21,115 nucleotides of DNA from Isoetes engelmannii (taxonomy: Eukaryota > Streptophyta > Lycopodiopsida > Isoetales > Isoetaceae): NCBI GenBank assembly GCA_011763485.2, contig JAANSK020273157.1:1-21115 (forward strand). The letters run 5' to 3'. Positions 1 through 10,200 of this stretch are shown here, piece by piece. Position numbers and translations under genes: made by a program. Each line of letters begins with the position of its first letter. The stretch's first letter is position 1. A model generated the notes under the pieces. The model was not told the origin of the DNA, made no database searches, and worked only from the letters and a program-made list of their open reading frames with translations.

Positions 1-1184
1 GGATGGGCTCCAGACACACTTAGAGACCCTGAGTGAGTTTTGCATAGCAAAGAAGATGAAGGTGAATCTGTCTAAATCAAAACTTATGGTATGTAGTACA
101 ATAAACCAGCCAACTTTCACTTACAATGGAGAGGTTTTGGAGACCGTGAAACACTATAAGTATCTTGGAATTGAATTCAGTGCAAATTACAAATGGAAAG
201 AATGCATCAAAAAGCGAGTAGCAAGAGGGAAAACAGCCATGTATGGCATGCTTCGGAAGTGTCGTAAGGTGTCCTTACACGAACGGGGTCTGAGAAGAAT
301 GCTCTTCAAAACTTTGGTCCAAACAGTAGTGTTGTACGATGCTCCAATTTGGGGGCCATCATTGTCAAAAGGACTACGAAAACAAATTGAGTGCATTCAA
401 AAGATCTTTCTGCAGCAGGAGTTTGGAATTAAGCAGCAGACATCCTACCCCGTTATGTTGGCAGAAGCGGGGCTGTTACCTTTGGAAGTGGACGCGCTGA
501 TCCAGACCATCACTTTTATAAATAGATTATTCACAATGGATGGCAGCCGAATTCCAAAGAAAGTAATGGAGGCATCAAAAACTTAAGGATGGTATAATGA
601 CATCCTAAATTGGGCTGAAAGTTGGGGAGTAACAAATTGGTCGAATTCCGAGATAGGTGTGCGAGATATGGTGCAATCACTGGCATTGAAATAGATTTGG
701 GATGAATCTGGCACTAAAATGACATATTATGTGAAGGAGGTAAACCCAATGGTGATATATTCTGATCAGTCATATCTCCGGTCCCATATCTCACGGAATC
801 TGAAGCAAACCATAGCACGATATTGCACGAGCTCACATAAGCTTCAGATTGAGATGGGTAGATGGGCTGGTATCCCAAGGCAAGAACGGACCTATTCAAT
901 GTGCACATGTGGAGATATTGAAGATGAAGAGCATGTGTTCTTAGTATGCACAGCTTATGCAGAACTTCGAGAGTCATTTCATATTGATTTTCGAAATTTC
1001 TCTAGTCTTTTAGACGTAGATCCACGAATTCTAGGCTGTTATTTCAAAAAAGTGGAGTCACATAGATTGTTGTTGATTCAAATACAAACAAACATGCAAT
1101 TGTAACTGCCGCTTCATGACCTCAAGGTCCTACGGGGCGTGATAATAGCATTTACATTTACATTTACATTTACATTTACATATA
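1..1184 (+). mobile_element. 3' part of a LINE (non-LTR retrotransposon), decayed
   Basis: The reading frame is open from the left edge (codons start at base 2) and encodes the end of a LINE reverse transcriptase. It has a VNLSKSK motif near base 60, then KHYKYLGIEF, the usual region just after the RT catalytic core, then a basic helical segment and a conserved YDAPIWGP motif. Two in-frame stops interrupt it, TAA at 584-586 and TAG at 692-694. The same frame then continues to the TAA at 1103-1105 with no frameshift. The last part carries CTCGDIEDEEHVFLVC, the C-terminal Cys/His zinc-knuckle-like motif common in LINE ORF2 proteins. A 3' UTR of about 43 bases is followed by a (CATTTA)n tail. 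Endonuclease and the RT catalytic motifs lie outside the window. With only two stops the copy is relatively young but cannot make a full ORF2. The LINE clade was not resolved. Confidence 0.88.
1149..1184 (+). repeat. (CATTTA)n tail at LINE 3' end
   Basis: Five perfect CATTTA units (1149-1178) and one CATATA unit follow the short LINE 3' UTR. A simple-repeat tail instead of poly(A) is known for several LINE clades and marks the 3' terminus of the insertion. Confidence 0.85.
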
Positions 1185-1984
1185 CACTTCTTTCGGATCT
1201 AATTTATCAAGTTCAGGCTTAATAAAAATGAAGTGATTCTAACTTACTACTAACCTTACAGCGCTCTGCCACCGCCTCGCCACCGCTTCACCGTCGCTCC
1301 TTATATTCAAAGTATAGGCTCCTTACATTCCTTAATATAGGCAGCAGGGTGCTTAGCATTAATTAGTCCTTTCGATTAATAACTGATAGTAAATAAGCCA
1401 TTAAGGCGTACACTATTAATTGCTAATAACTTTCTAGAACAGTTGATAGTGTCATTTGATTAAATGACTAGATGATGCTGCTAGGTTTGTTTACATAGGT
1501 AACCATGCTTTGCATGAGGCTTAATTTCTTCTTGCTCATAAGGGCTTCAAAGGAAGCTCCTTTTCCTGACAATATAATGAAATATTTTTTTCTAGTAGCA
1601 ATTAATTGCAGGAGATAAAACATCCATTCTCCAAACATGTAAAAGGATCCAGCGTGCGAGAAAGATAAGAATTCAAAAAATGAGATGATCCATCGATTTG
1701 CTCTACCGATCTACTCCATCAATTTACTCTCAGGTACTATGTTGCCTCCAGAAACAAGATGACCTCCAGGGCACCGTAGGATGAAGAGGATTAGTAGGGA
1801 TGAAGAACTGAAGGAACATCATTGTGGTAGATATGAGAGAGTAGGTCATCATTTGTGCACATACAAGGCATTGATCTAGGTTGAATATGTGAGAAACTAC
1901 GGTGATTACTGTATTTGCAATTTGCACTTGAAGGCGAATCGACCTACAAAGACTCAGAGACATTCGGGAAATTAACTTTAATTT
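1185..1984. other. Intergenic stretch, no gene seen
   Basis: AT-rich sequence with stops in all frames at normal density. A C-rich patch at 1260-1300 contains CCACCGC-like short repeats. I see no gene, RNA or mobile-element end here. Confidence 0.6.
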
Positions 1985-2180
1985 TAAGGTAAGGTAAGGT
2001 AAGGTAAGGTAAGGTAAGGTCCTCGAAAACCCAATTGGGCTATGGGATCCGTACAAAAGATGGGGACGAAGCCCCGTCAAGAAAACATAACTGTACAAAA
2101 GAGGGGACGAAGCCCCGCCACGAAGATATAACTGTAGCAAAACTTGGACCATGACATGAAACATCTGGAGCACGCTATGC
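1985..2180 (-). mobile_element. 3' end of a minus-strand retroposon with (CCTTA)7 tail
   Basis: Read on the minus strand, a segment with two 42-bp tandem units runs into TTTTCGAGGA and then seven CCTTA units (plus-strand TAAGG, 1985-2019). A unique body ending in a short pure simple repeat is the shape of a 5'-truncated LINE or SINE-like insertion. No reverse-transcriptase coding sequence remains, so assigning it to LINEs is inference. The 5' limit is uncertain; I set it near 2180, where the distinctive sequence fades. Confidence 0.5.
2051..2133. repeat. Two 42-bp tandem units with an internal hairpin
   Basis: GTACAAAAGA begins one copy at 2051 and GTACAAAAGAGG begins the second at 2093. Both contain GGGGACGAAGCCCC, a GGGG/CCCC hairpin, and both end in AACT. 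The units lie inside the CCTTA-tailed retroposon end and were probably part of its 3' UTR. Confidence 0.8.
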
Positions 2181-2331
2181 AGTAATCGACCAGGGATTGT
2201 CAGGCCAGTGACTAGGGCAGTTGAACAATTTTTAAAAATACAAAATACTCTATATGTTGACCAAGGGCATGTAAAGAAATTATTAAAACTCAGGGGTATG
2301 TCGTGAAATTCGTCTAGTTGTCTCTAGATAT

Positions 2332-2413
2332 GCCAAAACATAAGGGGTATTTATAGTTTTCCCTATTTTTCCCCACGTACGCCAAAACATAAGGGGTATT
2401 TGTAGTTTTCCCT
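2332..2413. repeat. Two-copy 49-bp tandem repeat, transposon-end-like
   Basis: GCCAAAACATAAGGGGTATT occurs at 2332 and again at 2381. Each copy is followed by T(A/G)TAGTTTTCCCT-type sequence. The order AAAACATAAGGGGTATTT..AGTTTTCCC resembles the right terminus of the foldback element ending at 14840. It may therefore be a decayed end of a related DNA transposon. The duplication is seen directly; the family link is inference. Confidence 0.65.
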
Positions 2414-2436
2414 AACATTTCCTTTGTCTAACCCGA

Positions 2437-2524
2437 TGCAAAAGAAATTTTGCGCTAAGCCGAATAAATCTCAGTTCTGGTGCAAAAGAAGTTCTGTGCT
2501 AAGCCGAATAAATCTAAGTTCTGG
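2437..2524. repeat. Two-copy 44-bp tandem repeat
   Basis: TGCAAAAGAA begins both copies (2437 and 2481), and both contain GCTAAGCCGAATAAATCT and end in AGTTCTGG. There are a handful of mismatches. No function is apparent. Confidence 0.85.
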
Positions 2525-3129
2525 ACATGCTTGAGATGCGAGAGAACATGTAGAGTTGAAGTTGTAGTATTCTAGAATATTGTCCAAAGAAGGGAACACT
2601 TCGTCATGTTGTGTGTTATATTAATATTTTTATACCTTGTTTATAGGTCAGAAGTGTTAGGACTAATTCATCTATTAATTCGACGAAAGAGTCCGAGAAC
2701 GTGCAGGAGTTGAACCCGCACTATTGCCTTATGTTCTTAATTAATTCGAAAACACGAGAAAAATGTTTTAGTACCATATTTGAGTATTCATTATAGTACC
2801 TGTAATTTCAAGCCTCCAAATAATTGCAGCCCTGCAAGGATTGCCTTTCTGGAAGCCAATCCGAGCTAACATTGGGGGTGCTTCAGATTTCACAACCTAT
2901 AATGTATGCAGTCCCATGTCAAACTTAAACTAACACAAGAAATCGTGTGTTCAGGAAGTGGGCGGAGAGCATTCTCAGCAGAAAACTACTTGAATTGTAA
3001 CAGGAGGGAGAATTGAGCTCGGAGATACTGCTGGTGCTTCAAAAGAGAGACATCCATATGCCTTGCATTTCATATCTTTCTGGATATTGCTAGGGCTAAT
3101 TAATATTCCAGCTTGGTCTTTCAGTCTGT
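2525..3129. other. Intergenic stretch, no gene seen
   Basis: No convincing coding segment. A hairpin at about 2700-2725 (minus strand GCGGG, 7-base loop TTCAACT, CCTGC) mimics a tRNA T-arm but has no tRNA body. Degraded PPR sequence may extend into the right part, but I could not follow it. Confidence 0.5.
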
Positions 3130-3975
3130 TAAAGTGCAGAGAACTCTTGACCTTGAGCTCATAGCTGGATTCTTCATAAGAGTGCCAGAATCACCGTGGT
3201 TTAGGTTGCAGCCAGTGCAGAAGCAGATACAATTGAGACCAAAACTCCAGATTTATGTGTTGCTAGCTGTGGTATTTTTCAAAAGCCACCAAATAGCACT
3301 TAAGGCCAAGGTTAGTGCAATCTGGACGTGCTTGAATCATGGTAAGGAAAGGTGTTGCAAGATCCCATCCTGCTTGATCCCTTTAAATGGCCTACCATGC
3401 TGTAGACATATGTAGGTTCATTTGCAAGATATCATTTGAATCAAAGCCACTGCTTATGATACATGTATGCTTCCACTTTGCTTGAGATAAGGCAGCTAAG
3501 ACAGCACATGCTTCAATAATCTCAACTATTGTGATTTGGCATTTTTTGAAAAAAAACAAACGTCTCCTCTATCCTGCCCTGCTGCAATAAGCTGAGATTA
3601 TAGCATTCAATGAAGCCACATCCGTCGTGGCATTTTCTGAAATATTCTAAGGCCTCCTTTAGTTCGCCTTGCATGCCATAAGCTGTAGGAATAATAGATC
3701 AAGCCATTCGAGGTGCCAAAGAATCTCCTCTGCAAGCATTTTAAAGTATCCAGAATTTAAATTCGAAGCCCATGACAAAATGGGTTCTCTGTTTGGCCCC
3801 ATGCTGAACACTTATTGTGGCAGATGCTGCATCCGTTAGGTGAAGCACATCCACATATACATGACCGTCTATGATGGAACAAAAAGACCAGAACATTGAC
3901 AAAGGTAATCTTGTCTGACCTGATTCTCTCCTCTTGCATTTTCATAAAACAGTCCAGGTTCTTGCACAAAAGTTC
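3130..3975 (-). pseudogene. Decayed PPR (pentatricopeptide repeat) gene
   Basis: The minus strand carries PPR-like segments scattered over all three frames, so this is a dead copy. In order from the 5' side: KMQEERIRSDKITFVNVL (about 3950-3889), the end of one repeat; a stretch matching the 'HG-K-H..V..MGFE' pattern (about 3795-3750); GELKEALEYFRKMP (about 3670-3626); DVASLNAIISAYCSR (3622-3578), the very conserved 'DVVSWNAIISAYC' of PLS-class PPRs; RIEETFVFFQKMPNHN (about 3574-3527); then EIIEACAVLAALSQ and IISSGFDSNDI (to about 3430), a typical L repeat. Weaker traces continue to about 3130. Many frameshifts and stops separate these pieces. No introns are evident, as in the live PPR gene at 11565-14033 on the same strand. 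The 5' end abuts PFP sequence directly. No E or DYW domain was found. Confidence 0.8.
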
Positions 3976-3990
3976 CAATGCCCTATACTT

Positions 3991-5447
3991 ATAATGATAG
4001 TATTTTCCTGTGGAACGTGTATCAACCATAATGTTGCCAATCATCTCTGCATAGATTTGAAATTAAAAAGACAAATTACAAAAGCATAATACATCATAGT
4101 ATTGCAATCATGTTCCAACAGTAGTACCTTGCAAGCCGTGTCAAACCCAAAACTGATAGGCACTTCCTTACTTTTCAGGTCCCCATCAATTGTCTTTGGC
4201 ACCCTATAACCTGTGTCTTGACGTTTTTTGCCCTGGTAAATGTGGTAATATTGAGCATTTAAGAGCAACCAGAGGAATTGTAATAGCAGATGTAAAGACC
4301 TCCTTAAGATAACAGTACATCTCTACACAACTCCTTGTGATGAGCAAAGAAAAATCCTAATAAAGCTATGCTCAATAATCCTACAACATGCTACCTGAAA
4401 TATTCTCCCAAAAGACACACATTTGTGTTGGAATCATCACCGCCAATTACCACAACATCATCCAACCCAAGTTTTTGAATTGTTTCCTCAGCTTGTTTGA
4501 ACTGTTTCAGATCAAAATGCCCTTTAGGAAATTGCAAAGCGCAGTGTCTGTGCAGGGTTGACAACAAATTTACAACCCGCTCTCAATTTTCAAATCCCTT
4601 CAGCTTCTAAAAAGAGTAAACTAGCAATTCAAAATAACACAAACTAGAAGTCAAGAATATAGTGTAAACTAGCAAGTAAATCAGGGCACCTGTTCGGGTG
4701 TCTCGATTTTGTCATCACCACTGCGAATGATGTCCAAACCACCTTGCAAATATTGGTCCACCTCAGACACCCATATCACAATAACTTATTGCAGCTAAGA
4801 AGATCTGCCATACGACATTTATTAGCATCGACTGTCCACCTGATTGCGATATGGATGTACTAACTCTGATGTAATCTCAACATATTTGCATCTCATTATT
4901 CCAGCAGGACCACCTTTGAACCCATAAAGAATGCTTCCCTTTGTTTGCTCTTGCAGATAGTCTACAGCATCAAGAACAGAATCAAACTCTAGTCAACGTA
5001 TACAGTACAAATGGTCCAAGCTGCTATAATTATAAGACCTAAGTGATAGCAACAAATGCACCCTAAAACCTTACAGATTTACTGACGTACATGTTCATTA
5101 AATCTGGATCGCCCTAAACACAACTTATGATTACATAATGGACCTAATCAGTACAATCTACATAAGCAGCCTATGCAAATTGCTTGATAAAGATAACCAT
5201 TCCAAAAGATGCATCGATTGAGCATCTGAAATTGGGATATAGCTTTGACAAATAAATAAACTTTGACTAATGATAGAGGATATTACCAAAGATTCCAGCA
5301 ATGACATTATCCCCGCCAGGAGCCTGCCACCTGAAAGCACGACTCCAACTTTAAGTCTTATATCTTCCCCAACAATTGGGGATTTACTTGGAACACTTTG
5401 GACTGATGGCTGCCCAAAGAGTTTAGGAAAGAGCTTTGCAATTTCAT
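3991..5447 (-). pseudogene. Pseudogene fragment of PFP beta subunit (PPi-dependent phosphofructokinase), introns kept
   Basis: Plant PFP interconverts fructose-6-phosphate and fructose-1,6-bisphosphate using pyrophosphate in the cytosol; beta is the catalytic subunit. Six minus-strand exons can be read: 5447-5287 (DEIAKLFPKLFGQPSV, VGVVLSGG), 4961-4840 (DYLQEQTKG, YGFKGGPAGIM, PYRNQ), 4743-4690 (GGLDIIRSGDDKIETPEQ), 4501-4395 ([19 protein letters not shown]), 4232-4128 (KNVKTQVIG, PKTIDGDLKSKEVP, FGFDTACK) and 4056-3991 (IYAEMIGNIMVDTRSTGKYY). GGDD and PKTIDGD are PPi-enzyme signatures. This covers roughly residues 65-270 of about 566. It is dead: one base is missing inside the GGQAPGG loop (near 5326), another between VIG and PKTIDGD (near 4190), and two splice acceptors read AA instead of AG (before 4743 and before 4056). 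First exon(s) and the C-terminal half are absent. Retained introns (about 71-325 bp) mean a DNA-level duplication, not a retrocopy. Confidence 0.93.
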
Positions 5448-7213
5448 CTGCAAGAAGAAGACAGGTAAATGTTACTCATGTGTTGAACTCTGCTCGAGTA
5501 CAACATAAGGCTACTTTTGTTGCATGAATGTCGATTCCAATGCTCAGAAAAAGGAAGCCCAATTTCAAGCAGGACCCCAATGGGTTTTTCAAAGATTTGT
5601 CTTCATTGATTCAAATGGAAGACAACTGACGAAAAAGCAATTATATTGAATATTCGACTGGCCAACATAGCACAAACCTCCAGCAGTTTCTATATCATAT
5701 CCACAGAAGTTATTGATAGTGCAAGTAAATAGATGGGGACATTTGAAGCAGGCACTAGATAATCATGTTAATTGTGGCCAATTTTGCTGTTGTTGAAAAC
5801 ATTAGTATGTCATATATGAGAACATTTCACATGTAGCCTGTACAGTTTCAGCATATTATGCAAGCATAGACAAACTCACAACTTAACTATGTTGTAGTCT
5901 CTGATGCATTGTGTTCCCTTGTTTGCAGCCTGAGTACTTTGGTGATGTCTTAAAACTCAATGCCAGACCATCGGCTTAGTCGAAGCAGTGACAACATGAA
6001 TGAAATTGCATCAGATGGATATCTAAAGATGTGACCTAGGCTCCTGTGACCTATGCTCCCAGACACAATCAGCGAAGATTTGCTACATCGTAATGCTATC
6101 AGAGGCATCCGTTTTCCTGATTGAAAAGGGCACATTGGCACATCAAGATCAGTTAGAGGGGGCTATTGATGCAAGTGAACTCCACAGCCTGCAAATTGCA
6201 TTCCATGCTTCTCACAGATTCCTAGATTTACAATACATGTCAGCAATTAACTTCTTCAATGCAGTATGCAATGGCAGGCAAATAGACTCCTAAATGATGT
6301 GCCTACTAATATCAGGACGTCATTTGCTAAACTGTCAATATTGATATCATCCGTCTACCTAGAAGTAATCAGTAACACAGAAAGAAGCATGGCAGAGCTT
6401 TTGAATATGGTGCAACATGATAGTGAATTTACCGTGGGTGCAAAAAAGGGTTGAGAAGCTAAGCCTGCATGAACAGGAGACGTCATAGTCATTGAAATCT
6501 ATTTCTCTTGCATGTCAAGCCAATTATACTTTCAGCTAGAATTGTACATTGCAGCAGTAAATGGCTGCAATTGCTTGTCAAGTTCCTACATCAACATCCA
6601 AAATGCAACAAAGCCATGAAGCAATGGAAAGACGTGATGTAAGTACTGCCTGTTCATCGATCTCTATCTGCATAAATCAGAAACAGGGGTTTAACAAAAA
6701 ATAGGGGTTTAGAATGAAACAGGGGTTTAATCTCTTACTTACCATAACTGATAAAAGTGGTGCAAACATCATCAAGATGTTTATCCACACACATGTGCAC
6801 CTAAGAGTCGGAGTCCATCTCCTCCATCGAATACTGTTACCAAGATTGCAGTGCAAGCACAATATCCAAATAATCCCAATAGACTTAGTCTGATTCCTCT
6901 TACCTGCAAGAAGCCGGCTTGAGACCACAGACATATGAACAGAATTATGAACAGAAATTACCTGGGCAGTCTGGCGAAGCAGAAACATGTGCAATGAAGC
7001 GCAACTTTCCAGCTCCAACCTCCAACCTCCATCAAAGCTCCAGTTCCGGCGTTGCCCAAAACTGTCGCGACAGCCAAAAACAGGGTTTTGTGGCGATGGC
7101 ATGACTTTGCTTCAAAATTTTTCTCAAGGGAGGCTTACGAACACCATGCAGTAACGTGTCAGCGTTTTAGGATGAAATCAAAGAATAGAATCTTCCCCAT
7201 AATAATTACATAT
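5448..7213. other. Intergenic stretch, no firm gene
   Basis: The missing 5' exons of the PFP fragment were looked for on the minus strand and not found. One exon-like minus-strand segment at about 7104-6957 starts with ATG, stays open for 47 codons and ends in CCCAG followed by GTAATT, a good splice donor. Its peptide (MPSPQNPVFG...) is unfamiliar and no partner exon is evident. Short plus-strand open stretches at 6093-6454 look like chance. Confidence 0.45.
6681..6731. repeat. Three 18-bp units containing AGGGGTTTA
   Basis: AGGGGTTTA occurs at 6685, 6703 and 6721, an exact 18-base spacing. The first and third copies share AAACAGGGGTTTAA. It is a small tandem repeat; the likeness to plant telomere repeat (TTTAGGG) is only partial. 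Confidence 0.7.
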
Positions 7214-7262
7214 GAGAGATAGTTTTCCCTAGATACGTCAAAACATAAAAAGGTATATTGCA
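7214..7262. repeat. Copy of the 2332-2413 repeat
   Basis: TAGTTTTCCCTAGATACG followed by TCAAAACATAAAAAGGTAT repeats the order of motifs at 2325-2413 (CTAGATATGCCAAAACATAAGGGGTAT, TAGTTTTCCCT) in the same orientation. It is probably a decayed fragment of the same DNA-transposon terminal sequence. Confidence 0.5.
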
Positions 7263-10200
7263 GCTTAGATATAGAAAGAACAGATGCATGGACCATTGTA
7301 AATAACAACGAAAGCATCGCTGAAGATAGACTACTGTAAATAACAATAAAAGCAGTAGTTCGTTTGAATTGTATGTCTGCTTGTTTTTTTGATAATTATT
7401 GTGCAATGCATCAGAAGTTGTATTTATCAAAATGGATTCTGGAACCATTGTACTTGGAAGTTGGCTTGAGCTATCACCTATAATGGCGTTGCTAATCTGA
7501 GGCACTAAGTAGATGACATGTGCGCGATCTAGCCAATCATATGTAATCAAGGTAAGTTAGGGTGAGAGCTCTAACAAACCACAGGGATCAATTTGAAATT
7601 TGCTGATGATGCACATAAACTTCTGAATTTGAAGGCAAGAGGTTTAGTCGCACCACTAGCTAGTTGTTTCCCGGTAGAACAATAAAGAAGATCCAGAACT
7701 AATAACTGTAGTTGTTTTCTGATGAAGTAGACTTGAGATCAAGATGCTTGATATGAGGATGAAATTTATTGTCTTTGATAAGAGCAATAAAACATACACT
7801 TTGACTGCTTAAATAAGAAGCTATAACCTGAAAGAAATGCAAGATCTAAACATCTCATGTTTTCCAATTGGAACAGTTTTTAAACTTACTATAGCCTGTT
7901 TCTGTGAGTTACAAGTGACAAGACTCGTGCCAAAGCAAAGAAATTTGTACACTTCCTAAGATCGAGATCATTCGCAGCATGATTTGCATCCGTATAGAAA
8001 AAAACGCCTGGGTTGGTTTGTTTGCTGACAATGAACAAACTTCATAGCATGCATCTTATAGATACCTGCTGACCTGTTTAAGAGCCTGAAAAAACGAAAG
8101 AATGAAGCCACATACAATCAATTCATAAAGATTTGAATTCATAAAGACAAAGGAAGAGATTTGAGCTTGGAGTATTCATGAGAATCATTGCCCGGGCAAA
8201 TACAATTGACTTACAAAGCAAGTCTTCTTGCAATAGCGCTAGTTTTTGGGCAAAAAATCAATTATACTTTGTCTCTATGTAATGTGTCTCTCTACATGCC
8301 CTTACTCATCCACCTGCCTCTCCAAGCCCAGCTGCCTGCCGTGTCTGCAAAAACCATATTTTAATCATATATGTTCATCTCGGGCATTCTTGACATCGGG
8401 GAATAAATTTGTGTCCCAAAATCCCTTCCAATAAATAACAACGAAATAGTCGAATCTCTTTGATATCATATACTCCACCTGATTTACGATTGCCTTGTTC
8501 CTTTTAATAAATTTAGCTCTCCCCCCTCAACAGCAGAGCGTAGGCGTATGTTGATGGGGTGGATCGCTTATTTCCTTTATTGATATGGCCGCCTAAACTG
8601 CATTTAATATCATTAATTCATCCTCCCTCAATTGTGCTCGTTCTTTCATGTTATTAAGCGCTGAAAGTTCACATGTTTACACACGTGTTACACCCATGAT
8701 TAAGCTTAAGACGAGAATTACCTTTACCAAACACTTTATGTGAGTCCAATATAAGTGGTTGATGACAAGAATTAGATCCGTTCTCCAGTGGCATACTCAT
8801 ACAGATCTGTAAGACTCGGTGCAGTTAAACAGATGCATTCTGGCTGCAAAAAATGGATGGGTGCATCAAAAACCGTAAGCATATAAACCAATAACCATTC
8901 AAGTATCGTCAAAGTTGCAGCCCATGATTCAGCTATTACTTCGAGCCACTCTTTCAAAAGGCCTCCATCACCAAAGCAGCATACAAGAATGTCAGTTATT
9001 GGTTCGATTTGCTCTCAATCTTTAGTAGAACACTAAATTGTTATGGCAGAAGATAATTTTGCATTCCTGTTTTTAGCATGTACCTAGTTGATAATGCAAT
9101 GTCGATCGATTTGTGCAAGGCAATGTTAATCCCAACACTCCTGGTGTAGTAGATGCCTACGTAAGAAAAGGAATTGTAATACAAGTATAATAAACTTATC
9201 ACTATCCAATCATAATTTGGTCCTCAATTGACCAGCATTTTAAAAAGACTGGTGCATACATTAACTGAATAATGCTGGAGAAGTTGATCAGAGCATCCTC
9301 CAACAGCGACCAATCTGTTCTGACGCTTGCCCAGGATAGCTTATCTACGGTTAAAGACCTGCATGAACAAGCCAAACATCTATAAGTACATGGAAAAATA
9401 GATTAGAAGGTATAGGAACATATGGAAGGAGTTTACCTGGAAAAAAGAATACCATCAAATACTCCTGACCTGGTGCCATTAACACATAAATAATGCAATC
9501 TTTCCATCTCCCATACCATTAAAAGGGTTAGAAGAGCTGACAAGTTCTGTATTGCCAACAATGTCAAACTGCCTGCTTAACTGAAAGCATAAAGACCGTA
9601 CAAAATGAATCAGCCAAAGATACAAAAGAGACAACTTGAAGGAGGTGCTCCACGCAAATGAGAAAGGACATTGTTTGCATTACCCGTGAACCTTCTTTCA
9701 GCTAGCTTTATCCAACATTCCGAGCCCCTGAAAACTAGCAAACTGAACTAAAGAAATGAATGAAGGAAAATATTGATGACGTATCTCATAGCTCGTCTCA
9801 TAGTAGGCTGAGTCAAATCTATATTCAACTTCAGCGAAAACAATAGCTGGGCCAAAGCTAAACATCCTCTGAATTATTCCACCAATTCTGGCACTCAAGC
9901 CACTTCAAAGTTGCAAACTGATATGAAATTAGAATTCACTCTACAAGCTTTCTCTAATTGATACACCTTCTGTATAAGGCGCTACGATTTAAAACTTTGT
10001 GTCCAAGTGCAAGTTAGAGGCTGCAAATCTGCTAATGTAATAAGACGAGGAACTAATCTTTGCCCATAATCATCTTGCCAACAAGAGCGTACAAAAGGAA
10101 ATTCAAATCGTGTGCATGGGGATTAAGAGAGCAAATGTACTTGTATTAGCTGACGCCGAACAAAAATCCATTTTGATCTTTTGGTGAATCGACTGTGGAC

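Noticed and set aside
1730-2173. 147-codon open frame on the minus strand
   Set aside because: It runs through the tandem units and the CCTTA tail of a retroposon end. The peptide is a by-product of the repeats.
2658-2705. Hammerhead-ribozyme-like GACGAAAGAGTCC
   Set aside because: The required CTGANGA core is absent and the stems do not close in the right order.
2695-2730. tRNA T-arm-like hairpin GCGGG-TTCAACT-CCTGC on the minus strand
   Set aside because: No acceptor stem, D-arm or anticodon arm can be built around it. It is an isolated hairpin.
3113-3415. 100-codon plus-strand open frame
   Set aside because: Lies opposite the decayed PPR sequence and shows no motif of its own.
2332-7262. 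A single Pack-MULE spanning the PFP-PPR chimera
   Set aside because: The flanking repeats are in direct, not inverted, orientation, and no target-site duplication was seen, so this stays only a hypothesis.
8246-8434. Cys- and Ser-rich 62-codon plus-strand frame, considered as a small secreted peptide
   Set aside because: No clear signal-peptide layout and no regular cysteine spacing; likely chance.
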